Source of the DNA: JAHHUH01 sp045123075
GTDB lineage: Bacteria > Bacillota > Negativicutes > Acidaminococcales > Acidaminococcaceae
Direction: 5' to 3'
Assembly (NCBI GenBank): GCA_045123075.1
Contig: JBGVIJ010000063.1
Span: forward strand, 1 to 53,589
Length of the DNA stretch: 53,589 nucleotides
Position numbers and translations under genes: made by a program. Positions within the stretch are counted from its first letter, which is position 1. Each line of letters begins with the position of its first letter. The notes beneath the pieces are model-generated. The model was not told the origin of the DNA. It saw nothing but the letters and a program-made list of their open reading frames with translations, and did no database searches. Positions 24,766-32,711 of the stretch are shown here, in pieces.

Positions 24766-26255
24766 TGCAGCATGCACCTCTCTTCATCGTTTTACTTCCT
24801 GTTTCTGCAGCCCTTTTATGTATGCTCTTTAGCCGTATTCAAAAGAATTTAGGTTCTTGGGTGGTAATTGGTTCTATTGCAGCGGCGTTTATAAGTGCTG
24901 TAACAGTGTTGCAACAGGTTATTGCAGATGGTGGTAAGCCTATTCATTATTGGATGGGTAACTGGCAACCGCCTCTGGGTATCGAATTTGTTATTGATCC
25001 CATCAGTGGTGTTCTTGCCGTACTAATTACGTTTATTTCCCTGTTGGGTTCTCTTTACAGCTTGCCTTTCGTTAAAGAGGAAGGCTGGTTGCATATTGGC
25101 GGTTATTATACTCTGTATGGTTTGATGACCGTTGGTATGTGTGGTATGGTAATTACCGGTGACGTATTTAACTTGTACGTTTTCTTGGAAGTTATGTCCT
25201 TGTCCGGCTATGGTTTGATTGCTCTTGGTGGCAAAAAATCTATGTTGGCAGCTTTTAGATATTTGCTTATCGGTACCATTGGCGCATCCTTGTACCTCTT
25301 AGGTGTTGGTTATATGTATGCGTTGACCGGTACTTTGAATATGGCAGATATGGCAGTGCGTGCGGCGCAGTTCCTTGATTATCCGATTTTTGCATTGGCA
25401 GTTGCCTGCTTCGTGATTGGCTTCGGTATCAAGATGGCATTGTTCCCGCTTCATGGTTGGCAACCGGATGCATATAACTATGCACATCCCGGTTCTGCAG
25501 CATTCATCGCAGGTTGCATGAGTAAAGTTCCTGCTTATGCGATGATTCGCTTCTTATTCTTCATGTTTGGTGTGGATACTCCTGTTGTTAAGGCTGCCCT
25601 TGATGTGTTGGGTATTCTTGGTATCGCAGGTATTTTGCTTGGTTCCTTTATGGCACTTGCGCAATATGACTTCCGTCGTATGTTGGCGTACTCCAGTGTG
25701 GCACAAATCGGTTACATTGCTATTGGTTTAGCAATGGGAAATATGTACGGCTTTATCGGTGCTGTGCTCCATATCATCAACCACGCATTTATGAAGAGCG
25801 CGTTGTTCTTTGTAATCGGTGGTATTCAATATCGTTTTGGTGAAGTTAACATCTATCGCTTAGGCGGTATGAATAAAAAAGTTGCAATTAGTTCCATTAC
25901 CGTTACTTTGGCAGCATTGTCCATGATAGGTATTCCTCCTACTGGCGGTTTCTTTAGTAAATGGTATCTGCTCTTAGGTGCTTACACCGGAGCCCAATAT
26001 GTATATATTGGCGTTTTGGTAGTTAGTAGCTTGCTCAATGCAATTTACTTCTTCCGCATTCTTGAGCAAATGTTTGTCCAACGCGAAGCTTCTCTTACCG
26101 AAGTGCATCGTCACAAAGGTAAACTTGGTTTGCCGTTCCCGATGGCATTACCGATTGCTGTTACCGGTATTGGCATCGTAGCTTTGGGATTCTATAGCGT
26201 GGATATTGTAACTGATATTATTAAAATTGGATTGCCGGAGGTGTTGCTGAGATGA
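24762..26255 (+). CDS. mnhD: Na+/H+ antiporter subunit D (MrpD/MbhH, NuoM-like)
   Basis: A 497-aa proton-conducting subunit with about 14 helices. Key ion-path residues are in place: the TM5 Glu in VFLEVMSLSGYG, the TM7 Lys in GIKMALFPLHGW, and the TM12 Lys in GGFFSKWYLLLG. Start ATG 24762 follows GAGGAGGG. This is the first of three large antiporter-like subunits in the operon. Confidence 0.9.
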   Translation: MMQHAPLFIVLLPVSAALLCMLFSRIQKNLGSWVVIGSIAAAFISAVTVLQQVIADGGKPIHYWMGNWQPPLGIEFVIDPISGVLAVLITFISLLGSLYSLPFVKEEGWLHIGGYYTLYGLMTVGMCGMVITGDVFNLYVFLEVMSLSGYGLIALGGKKSMLAAFRYLLIGTIGASLYLLGVGYMYALTGTLNMADMAVRAAQFLDYPIFALAVACFVIGFGIKMALFPLHGWQPDAYNYAHPGSAAFIAGCMSKVPAYAMIRFLFFMFGVDTPVVKAALDVLGILGIAGILLGSFMALAQYDFRRMLAYSSVAQIGYIAIGLAMGNMYGFIGAVLHIINHAFMKSALFFVIGGIQYRFGEVNIYRLGGMNKKVAISSITVTLAALSMIGIPPTGGFFSKWYLLLGAYTGAQYVYIGVLVVSSLLNAIYFFRILEQMFVQREASLTEVHRHKGKLGLPFPMALPIAVTGIGIVALGFYSVDIVTDIIKIGLPEVLLR

Positions 26256-27757
26256 CCATTGTAGATTGCAGACCTTTCTTGGCAGTTGGCGTTCCTTTCC
26301 TGGCAGCAATTTTTATTGCTTTTAGTAGAAGATGGCCTAATATCCGTGAAACTTGGAGCGTTATTGCTTCCATAATTATGTTTGGCATTGTTACTTCCAT
26401 GTTGCCGGAAGTTTTAAACGGTAATGTTTATGAGTATACTATGTGCCAACTTACTGATACTGTTGGTTGGACTTTGCGTACTGACCCGGCAGGTATGGTT
26501 TTTGCTGTATTGGCTTCTATGCTCTGGGTTCCCATCAACTTCTATTCTATTGGTTACATGCGTTGTCACAAGGAAAAAGAACAAACCGGTTACTTTGCAG
26601 CTTTTGCAATTTGCATGAGCTCTGTAATGGGTATTGCGATGGCAGAAAACCTGCTGACTTTCTTCTTGTTCTACGAAATGTTAACTTTGGCAAGCTATCC
26701 TTTGGTATTACATAAACGTAATCCAGAAGCATTGATGGCAAGTCGTAAGTATTTGATTTACACTTTGATTTCCGGTCAATTATTCTTGGCTGGTGTAGTA
26801 ATGGTTTATTGTACTACCGGTACCATGTCCTTTACTGCAGGCGGCTTCTTAACTTATGATTCTGCTCCCCGTTGGGCATTACAACTTGCCTTTGCGCTTA
26901 TGATTTTGGCAGGTTCTGTAAAAGCGGCAGTAATGCCTTTACACGGTTGGTTGCCTGCAGCGATGGTTGCGCCTACTCCTGTTAGTGCACTGCTCCATGC
27001 CGTAGCAGTAGTAAAGACCGGTGTATTCTGCGTATTGCGTATCATCGGTTTCGTATTTGGTCCTAAATTGCTTGCTGAACTTGGTATTATTGATGTGCTT
27101 GCTTGGGCGGCAGCAACTAGTATTTTAGTTTCTTCCTTGATTGCATTGCGTCAAGACCATCTGAAACGTCGTCTGGCTTTCTCCACTATTGGTCAGCTTT
27201 CCTATATCGTTTTAGGTGCGGCGCTGCTTTCTCCCTTAAGCATTAAAGGTGCGTATCTCCACCTTGTTGCCCATGCAGTTATGAAGATTACTCTCTTTAT
27301 GTGTGCAGGCTTGATTATTGCTCGTACTCATCGTGAGTATATTAGTGAACTGTATGGTATCTCTAAGAAATTGCCGATTACCATGGCTTGCTTTACTATA
27401 GCTTCCCTTGGTATCGCAGGTATGCCGTTCTTGGTAGGCTTTATTAGTAAATGGAATCTTGCTCTTGGTGCATTACAAGCAGGTAAACCTTTATACATCC
27501 TGGTTTGGGTTGCTTCCGCACTTTTGGCAGCAGCGTACTTAATGCCCATTTGTCAAATGGCTTATTTCCGCAAAGATCCCCAAGAACAATTCCGTGAATA
27601 TGGTGAAATTAGCTATCGTATGTTAGTTCCCATTTGCGTAACTACTATTATGGCAGCTATTTTGGGCGTAGTTCCTGATTTCTATCCTCATTTCTACAAA
27701 TTGGCGACAATGGCAGCTAATGCTATTACCGCTGGCTGGAACGGGGGGTGGCTGTAA
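26252..27757 (+). CDS. Second MrpD/NuoM-like proton-conducting subunit
   Basis: A 501-aa polytopic protein of the same antiporter superfamily as the upstream subunit. It keeps the TM5 Glu (LFFYEMLTLASYP), TM7 Lys (AGSVKAAVMPLHGW), TM8 Lys (AVAVVKTGVF) and TM12 Lys (GFISKWNLALGA), so it should form a complete proton channel. It overlaps the previous gene by four bases. Large subunit duplications occur in Mrp-Mbh hybrid operons; it may do part of the job of the missing MrpA. Confidence 0.85.
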   Translation: MTIVDCRPFLAVGVPFLAAIFIAFSRRWPNIRETWSVIASIIMFGIVTSMLPEVLNGNVYEYTMCQLTDTVGWTLRTDPAGMVFAVLASMLWVPINFYSIGYMRCHKEKEQTGYFAAFAICMSSVMGIAMAENLLTFFLFYEMLTLASYPLVLHKRNPEALMASRKYLIYTLISGQLFLAGVVMVYCTTGTMSFTAGGFLTYDSAPRWALQLAFALMILAGSVKAAVMPLHGWLPAAMVAPTPVSALLHAVAVVKTGVFCVLRIIGFVFGPKLLAELGIIDVLAWAAATSILVSSLIALRQDHLKRRLAFSTIGQLSYIVLGAALLSPLSIKGAYLHLVAHAVMKITLFMCAGLIIARTHREYISELYGISKKLPITMACFTIASLGIAGMPFLVGFISKWNLALGALQAGKPLYILVWVASALLAAAYLMPICQMAYFRKDPQEQFREYGEISYRMLVPICVTTIMAAILGVVPDFYPHFYKLATMAANAITAGWNGGWL

Positions 27758-27993
27758 TGACTAAAAAGACAGTTTACATGCTTGTTGCTGTGGTTTTAGT
27801 ATTATCCGCAGTAGCAGAAATGTGTGGCGTACATCTGCACGGTGCACATTGGTGGCCGTTACCCTTCGGCTATAACATTTTCTTCGGTTTTGTTGGTTGT
27901 TGGGCACTGATTATCGTTTCTAAAATAATTATGGCTCCTATCTTGCAACGTGACGAAGATTACTACGAAAGTGTAGGTGACGATGATGAGTGA
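27757..27993 (+). CDS. Small two-helix membrane subunit of the antiporter operon
   Basis: A 78-aa protein with two hydrophobic helices joined by a short His/Trp-rich loop (HLHGAHWWPLPFGYN) and an acidic C-terminus (RDEDYYESVGDDDE). I do not recognise a named family; its place resembles MbhI-like small linkers between large subunits. Start ATG 27757 shares a base with the previous stop, after GGGGGGTGG, and its end overlaps the next gene. Confidence 0.75.
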   Translation: MTKKTVYMLVAVVLVLSAVAEMCGVHLHGAHWWPLPFGYNIFFGFVGCWALIIVSKIIMAPILQRDEDYYESVGDDDE

Positions 27994-29737
27994 GATGTTA
28001 ATGCATCCGGGCATAATCCTTATCCTGGTAGGTATACTTGCCATGATCGCACCGAAATGTGTACGTAAAGTATTGTTGGCTGTAGGTCCCTTGGCAGCTC
28101 TTTATGTTGCTTTTAACCTGCAACTTGGTACTGAAGTTAGCATTGACTTCGTACGTGGCTACAAATTAGGTATTCTCCATGTTGATAAACTCAGCTGGAT
28201 TTTCACTTTTATCTTTTCTGTTTTAGCACTTATCAGCGGTATTTATGCTTGTCATAACGAAAACCGTATGGAAGCATTGTGTGCTATGGCTTATGCAGGT
28301 TGTGCCATTGGTGTAACCCTTGCTAAAGACTGGTTGACATTGATTTTCTTCTGGGAAGCAATGGCAGTAACTTCCGTATTCTTGGTATGGTGTAAAAATA
28401 GTAAAGTATCTCGTCGTGCAGGCTTCCGTTACCTTTTGGTACATATGCTTGGTGGTAACTTGTTGTTGGCAGGTATCTTCCTGCATTTAGGTCATGGCGG
28501 CGATGCTACCATTGCTAATTTGGTAAATGGTCCTCACGATTATACCTATTGGTTGATTCTGATTGGTATTTGCGTGAACGTAGCAATGCCTCCTGTTAAC
28601 GCTTGGCTCGTTGATGCTTATGCAAACTCCACTATTACTGGTGGCGTGTTTATGAGCTGCTTAACCACTAAAGTTGCAGTTTATGCATTGCTTCGCGTGT
28701 TCGCAGGTAGCGAACTGATTATGTGGGGCGGCGTGCTGATGGCACTTTATGGCGCTTGCTACGCGATTATGGAAAACGATATGCGCAGACTGCTGGCTCA
28801 CCATATTATTAGTCAAACTGGTTTTATGGTAGCTGGTGCAGGTATTGGTACTGGTCTTGCCATGAATGGTGCAACTGCCCATGCGTTCTGCGATATTCTC
28901 TTTAAATCCTTGCTCTTTATGTGCGCTGGTGCGATTATGTACGCAACTGGTATTGGTCACATCAATAAGCTTGGTAATATGGCGAAGAAGATGCCGTTTG
29001 TTTGCATCTGTTTCTTTGCAGCGGCGTTCTCCATTTCCGGTATTCCTTTGTTCAACGGTTTTATCAGTAAAGCGATTACCGTAAATGCTGCTTACGCTGC
29101 AGGTCAAGGTATGGTTTATACTCTCCTTGAAATTGCTAGTATCGGTACCTTCTTATCCATTCCCTTGAAGATGGGTTACTTCATCTTCTTGCGTAATGAT
29201 GATAAAGGTGCAGAAATTAAAACTCAATTGCCTATCAATATGAAAGTGGCAATGGGTATGGGCGCTTTCCTGTGCTTCTTGTACGGTGTTTGTCCTAGCC
29301 TTTTGTATCAATATCTGCCCTTCGAAGCTCCGGCATACCATCCGTTCTTACCGGAACACATTCTGCAATATGTGCAGATGTTAGGTATGGCAATGGTTCC
29401 CTTTATGATGTACTTGTCCCATATGGAACCGCACACTGCAATTAGTTTGGATACTGACTGGATTTATCGCAAACCTTTTGTAGTTGTAGTAAAAGAAACC
29501 AGTATGATTTTCTGTGCATTGTGCAGTGCTCTTGGTAATGTTTGGAAAGTTATGTACGAAAAGTTTATGGAACTTACTGCAAATCCTATGGAATTCTTGG
29601 ATGCGCGTCCTTTCCATAAGAGAAAGAAATACAATCCGGAAAACTATCGTACAGCTATTGCTGATCCTATGATGATTACTTTGACGGTTCTGGGGTGCGC
29701 AATTGGTTACATCGTAGCACATTTAAAATCATTATAA
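27983..29737 (+). CDS. Third NuoL/NuoM-like antiporter subunit, TM7 Lys replaced
   Basis: A 584-aa polytopic protein, the last of the operon. It keeps the TM5 Glu (IFFWEAMAVTSV), the TM8 Lys (SCLTTKVAVYAL) and the TM12 Lys (GFISKAITVNAA). At TM7 the expected K-x-x-x-P-L-H-x-W reads VNVAMPPVNAW: both the Lys and the His are Asn. A C-terminal extension carries an amphipathic stretch and a last helix. Start is ATG 27983 or 27986 after AGGTGA. Its channel may be altered or inactive; it could play a structural or Na+-related part. Confidence 0.82.
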   Translation: MMSEMLMHPGIILILVGILAMIAPKCVRKVLLAVGPLAALYVAFNLQLGTEVSIDFVRGYKLGILHVDKLSWIFTFIFSVLALISGIYACHNENRMEALCAMAYAGCAIGVTLAKDWLTLIFFWEAMAVTSVFLVWCKNSKVSRRAGFRYLLVHMLGGNLLLAGIFLHLGHGGDATIANLVNGPHDYTYWLILIGICVNVAMPPVNAWLVDAYANSTITGGVFMSCLTTKVAVYALLRVFAGSELIMWGGVLMALYGACYAIMENDMRRLLAHHIISQTGFMVAGAGIGTGLAMNGATAHAFCDILFKSLLFMCAGAIMYATGIGHINKLGNMAKKMPFVCICFFAAAFSISGIPLFNGFISKAITVNAAYAAGQGMVYTLLEIASIGTFLSIPLKMGYFIFLRNDDKGAEIKTQLPINMKVAMGMGAFLCFLYGVCPSLLYQYLPFEAPAYHPFLPEHILQYVQMLGMAMVPFMMYLSHMEPHTAISLDTDWIYRKPFVVVVKETSMIFCALCSALGNVWKVMYEKFMELTANPMEFLDARPFHKRKKYNPENYRTAIADPMMITLTVLGCAIGYIVAHLKSL

Positions 29738-29787
29738 GCACTGTCTTCCTGCGTTGGAGCTTCTAATGATTTTATGAATCAAAATCT

Positions 29788-29815
29788 AAAGCGACGTCTT
29801 ATGGCGTCGCTTTAT
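29788..29815 (+). terminator. Intrinsic terminator of the antiporter operon
   Basis: AAAGCGACG(TC) / (GG)CGTCGCTTT stem with a TTAT loop, followed by ATT. It lies 50 bases after the last stop. Confidence 0.8.
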
Positions 29816-29897
29816 TCATATGTAGAAAAATTATTTTATTAAATAACATTATCTATGTTAAAATATAAGCAGATATATTTTATATGGAGGTGCCATA

Positions 29898-31178
29898 ATG
29901 ACCTTAGCTAATTATTCTTATAAGTACGGACACGGATACAAAGATTTCTCTTTGGAACAAGACCGTGTTATTGCGGAAATCAAAGTGGCTGAAATGCCCC
30001 CTGTTGAAAATTTAAAAGCTGCAATTTTAGATGCTATCTATCATCCTATTGACAGTGCACCGATTAATGAACTTGTTAAACCTGGACAAAAGGTTGCGTT
30101 CATTTGCAATGACCCCACTCGCGTAGCTAATAGCTTTGACTTTATGCCTGTGCTGGTAAATGAAATGAATAAGCTTGGCATTAAAGATGAAGATATGCGC
30201 ATTGTTTTTGCTCTTGGTACTCATCGCAAAATGACTGATGAAGAAATGGTAGAAGCAGTTGGCGAAGATGTTGCTAAACGTTTGCCTATGTATAACAGCG
30301 ATTGCAATGCAGCGGATGATTTTGAATATTTTGGTGAAACCTCTTTTGGTACTCCTGTTTGGATTAATAAACTTATTTGTGATGTAGACTTGGTTATTAT
30401 GACTGGTACCATCGTTCACCACTTCTTTGCAGGCTTTGGCGGCGGTCGTAAGGCTATTCTCCCTGGCGTATCTGCAATGGAAACTGTACGCAGAAATCAT
30501 AGCTTGATGATGAGCCCCAACTCTCAACTTGGCAAATTACATGGCAACCCTGTGTATGATGACCAAATGGAAGGTGTACGCCTTTTTGCTAAAGAACATA
30601 AACTCTTCTTGTTTAACGCAATCCTCGACGCTAAAAAAGAATTCGTAAAAATCTTTGCTGGCGATTGGGACAGCGCTCACATTGAAGCTTGCAAATTTGT
30701 AGATAAAGTTTACGGCGTAGAAATTGATGAACCTGCAGATGTAGTTATTGCTTCTTGCGGTGGTTATCCGAAAGATATTAACGTTTACCAATTGCAAAAA
30801 ACCATGGATAATGCATGGTGTGCTGTAAAAGAAGGTGGCGTCGTAATCATCATCGGTGAATGTGAAGAAGGTAGCGGTAGCGCAGCCTTGGAAAAAGCTT
30901 TGCAAGAAAATCCGTCTCCTGACGCAATTAAAGCACAACTTGAAAAGAATTTTGTGATCGGTGCACACAAAGCTTTCGCTATTACTCGCCTGATGAAAAA
31001 GGCAAAATTCATCCTTGTGTCTGCTCTGGATAAGAAAATTGCTAAGGATTTACTTTTCGAAGCAGTAGATACTGTTAATGAAGCAATTAAACTGGCTGAA
31101 AAAAGTGTTGGTACAGATTATAAAGTTGTTTTGATGCCTCAAGGAAGCTTGACTGTACCGCTTCTGAAAAAAGATTAA
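29898..31178 (+). CDS. larA: LarA-family nickel-dependent lactate racemase homologue
   Basis: A 426-aa LarA-family protein. Positions that bind substrate and the nickel-pincer cofactor in Lactobacillus LarA have equivalents here, offset by at most one: Asp72 and Arg75 (NDPTR), His109 (GTHRK), His174/His175 (GTIVHHFF), Lys185 (GGGRKAILPG) and His201 (RNHSL). So it is likely an active 2-hydroxyacid racemase or epimerase that needs the LarB/C/E cofactor, none of which is in this window. The substrate could be lactate or another 2-hydroxyacid. It has its own AT-rich promoter region and GGAGGTG ribosome site and stands alone. Confidence 0.85.
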   Translation: MTLANYSYKYGHGYKDFSLEQDRVIAEIKVAEMPPVENLKAAILDAIYHPIDSAPINELVKPGQKVAFICNDPTRVANSFDFMPVLVNEMNKLGIKDEDMRIVFALGTHRKMTDEEMVEAVGEDVAKRLPMYNSDCNAADDFEYFGETSFGTPVWINKLICDVDLVIMTGTIVHHFFAGFGGGRKAILPGVSAMETVRRNHSLMMSPNSQLGKLHGNPVYDDQMEGVRLFAKEHKLFLFNAILDAKKEFVKIFAGDWDSAHIEACKFVDKVYGVEIDEPADVVIASCGGYPKDINVYQLQKTMDNAWCAVKEGGVVIIIGECEEGSGSAALEKALQENPSPDAIKAQLEKNFVIGAHKAFAITRLMKKAKFILVSALDKKIAKDLLFEAVDTVNEAIKLAEKSVGTDYKVVLMPQGSLTVPLLKKD

Positions 31179-31215
31179 AGAATCCGAAAAATGGCTTAAA
31201 TACGTGGTTTTTCCC

Positions 31216-31244
31216 TTGCTTTAAAGTTCCTTTTGGTCTATAAT
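31216..31244 (+). promoter_or_regulatory. Promoter of the XRE regulator
   Basis: TTGCTT (31216-31221), 17-base spacer, TATAAT (31239-31244). Transcription would begin near 31250, at the base of a hairpin. Confidence 0.65.
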
Positions 31245-31249
31245 ATGGT

Positions 31250-31277
31250 GTACTGACCGTGCGGGACGCACAGGTAC
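31250..31277 (+). other. 5'-terminal hairpin in the XRE regulator leader
   Basis: GTAC (31250-31253) and GTAC (31274-31277) close an outer stem, and GTGCG / CGCAC (31259-31263, 31267-31271) close an inner stem with a GGA loop. It lies at the predicted mRNA 5' end. It could stabilise the mRNA; no known riboswitch is recognised. Confidence 0.4.
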
Positions 31278-31315
31278 TCAGAAAGAGTTATAGATATTAA
31301 AAGGAGAGGGTTTCG

Positions 31316-31702
31316 TTGAAAATGGATATAGATTATAAAGCAATTGGCGTAAGAATTAAAGCAGCTCGTGTACGTAAAGGTGTGACTCAAGGTAATATTG
31401 CAAAAATTACTGGTTTGTCTACTCCTCACATCAGTAACATTGAAACCGGCAATACTAAATTGGGTTTACCTACTATTATCCATTTGGCTAATGTATTGGA
31501 CGTTTCTGTTGATGAATTGTTGTGCGATAACATTCACCGCAGTGAAAGAATTTTTCACAACGAATTGTCCGAACTCTTGCAAGATTGCTCTGTTGAAGAA
31601 TTACACATCATTGCTGAGCTGGCAAAAGTAATCAAAAAGTCCGGTATCAATAGCGTAAAGAAAACTAGAGGGCGTAAAAGCAAGAAAGCTTTAGCTGAAT
31701 AA
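31316..31702 (+). CDS. XRE-family helix-turn-helix regulator
   Basis: A 128-aa protein with an N-terminal HTH_3 domain (about 8-66; VTQGNIAKITGLSTPHISNIETG) and a C-terminal helical part ending in a basic tail RGRKSKKA. The start is TTG 31316, 6 bases after GGAGAGG; ATG 31322 is a closer-fitting codon but too far from the site. The target is unknown. A tRNA gene follows nine bases after the stop and may share the transcript. Confidence 0.85.
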   Translation: MKMDIDYKAIGVRIKAARVRKGVTQGNIAKITGLSTPHISNIETGNTKLGLPTIIHLANVLDVSVDELLCDNIHRSERIFHNELSELLQDCSVEELHIIAELAKVIKKSGINSVKKTRGRKSKKALAE

Positions 31703-31711
31703 TATTAATAG

Positions 31712-31787
31712 GCTGATGTAGCTCAGCCGGTAGAGCATCTCATTCGTAATGAGAGGGTCGCGTGTTCGAACCACGTCATCAGCTCCA
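31712..31787 (+). tRNA. tRNA-Thr (anticodon CGU)
   Basis: A full cloverleaf: acceptor GCTGATG / CATCAGC, D-arm starting GCTC, anticodon arm TCTCA-TTCGTAA-TGAGA with anticodon CGT reading ACG, T-loop TTCGAAC, discriminator T and an encoded CCA at 31785-31787. A terminator follows. Confidence 0.95.
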
Positions 31788-31797
31788 AAAGAAAAGC

Positions 31798-31827
31798 AAC
31801 GCCCGCACGAAAGTGTGGGCGTTTTTA
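31798..31827 (+). terminator. Intrinsic terminator after tRNA-Thr
   Basis: AACGCCCGCAC / GTGTGGGCGTT stem (11 bp, one wobble) with a GAAA tetraloop and TTT tail. Confidence 0.9.
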
Positions 31828-31828
31828 C

Positions 31829-31857
31829 TTGCAAATTTAGAAGCTTCTCCTTATAAT
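31829..31857 (+). promoter_or_regulatory. Promoter of the queuosine-salvage operon
   Basis: TTGCAA (31829-31834), 17-base spacer, TATAAT (31852-31857). The predicted start near 31864 puts the riboswitch at the very 5' end of the RNA. Confidence 0.7.
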
Positions 31858-31876
31858 AACAATGCAGTTACATAAC

Positions 31877-31917
31877 AGACAGTTCGTAACCATCCTGTCT
31901 ATAAATAAAACTACGGG
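31877..31917 (+). promoter_or_regulatory. preQ1 class I riboswitch aptamer
   Basis: P1 is AGACAG (31877-31882) with CTGTCT (31895-31900). The 12-base loop TTCGTAACCATC contains CGTA (31885-31888), which pairs with TACG (31912-31915) after the A-rich tail ATAAATAAAAC to form the H-type pseudoknot. Order, loop size and A-rich tail match the preQ1-I type, for example the B. subtilis que leader. It lies before a radical-SAM-like gene and a YhhQ transporter, both fitting queuosine metabolism. Confidence 0.82.
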
Positions 31918-31977
31918 CGAAACTAAGTGAAATGACTTGGTTTATTATGGCGTGCTGTAGTTTGGCACGCTTTTTTA
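31908..31977 (+). terminator. Riboswitch expression platform: terminator with competing antiterminator
   Basis: Terminator stem GCGTGC (31950-31955) / GCACGC (31965-31970) followed by TTTTTT. Its loop holds GTAGTTT (31957-31963), complementary to AAACTAC (31908-31914), which also carries the pseudoknot 3' strand. Ligand binding would use the pseudoknot strand and leave the terminator free; without ligand the antiterminator forms. This predicts an OFF switch. Confidence 0.75.
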
Positions 31978-31991
31978 TTTTAGGAGATAAA

Positions 31992-32711
31992 ATGGCACAA
32001 GTACCTTTTGAATGTAGATACAATAAATTAATAGAGAAAAATCCCCGTGAGATTGTACTTTTGAGAGGCAATGGCTGCAAGTGGAGACGTTGTCGCTTTT
32101 GTGATTACCATTTAGATTTTTGCCTTGATCAAAAAGAAAACTTTGCTTTAAATAGCAAAGTACTTGCTCAAGTTACAGGGGTGTTTGGCATATTGGAAGT
32201 AATCAATTCCGGAAGCTTCTGTGATTTGGATGAAGAAACTCTTGCCTTGATTTTAGAAACTTGCATTGCTAAAAGAATTACTACTCTCTATTTTGAATGT
32301 CATTGGATGCACCGTGAACTTATTGCAGATTTCAAGAAGAAATTTGCCGATGCAGGAATAACAGTCAAGATGAAGATTGGTGTTGAAACTTTTGATAGCT
32401 TATTTAGAGAGAGTTATCTTGATAAAGGAATGAAGAATGCAACCGCAGAAGAGATTGCTAAATATTTTCAGCAAGTTTGTTTATTACAAGGATTGCCTGG
32501 TCAAAGCAAAGAAAGCATGCTAAGGGATATCTCCCTTGGTTTGCAGTATTTTGAGCGTGTGTGCGTGAACATTATGGTTGCTAATACTAAGCCTATTTTG
32601 CCTGACCCGCAGGTTGTAGAAACTTTTATTAAAGAAATTTATCCTTTGTATAAAGATGATGAACGTGTTGATATTTTGTTGAATAACACAGATTTTGGAG
32701 TTGGTGTTTAA
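31992..32711 (+). CDS. Radical-SAM-like protein, queuine-salvage (QueL-type) candidate
   Basis: A 239-aa cytoplasmic protein with an N-terminal Cys cluster Cys29-x4-Cys34-x2-Cys37 (GCKWRRCRFCDYH), one residue wider than the usual radical SAM CX3CX2C, and a TIM-barrel-like run of sequence with GVETFD and a GLPGQS-type segment. Radical SAM membership is likely. Its place after a preQ1 riboswitch and directly before the queuosine-precursor transporter suggests a salvage enzyme such as the queuine lyase QueL described from Clostridioides; that identity is inference from context, size and family. Start ATG 31992 follows TAGGAGAT; a longer in-frame reading would begin inside the terminator. Confidence 0.65.
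   Translation: MAQVPFECRYNKLIEKNPREIVLLRGNGCKWRRCRFCDYHLDFCLDQKENFALNSKVLAQVTGVFGILEVINSGSFCDLDEETLALILETCIAKRITTLYFECHWMHRELIADFKKKFADAGITVKMKIGVETFDSLFRESYLDKGMKNATAEEIAKYFQQVCLLQGLPGQSKESMLRDISLGLQYFERVCVNIMVANTKPILPDPQVVETFIKEIYPLYKDDERVDILLNNTDFGVGV

Noticed and set aside
31932..31991. N-terminal extension of the radical-SAM-like protein
   Set aside because: It would begin upstream of and run through the riboswitch terminator and lacks a ribosome site; ATG 31992 is correctly placed.
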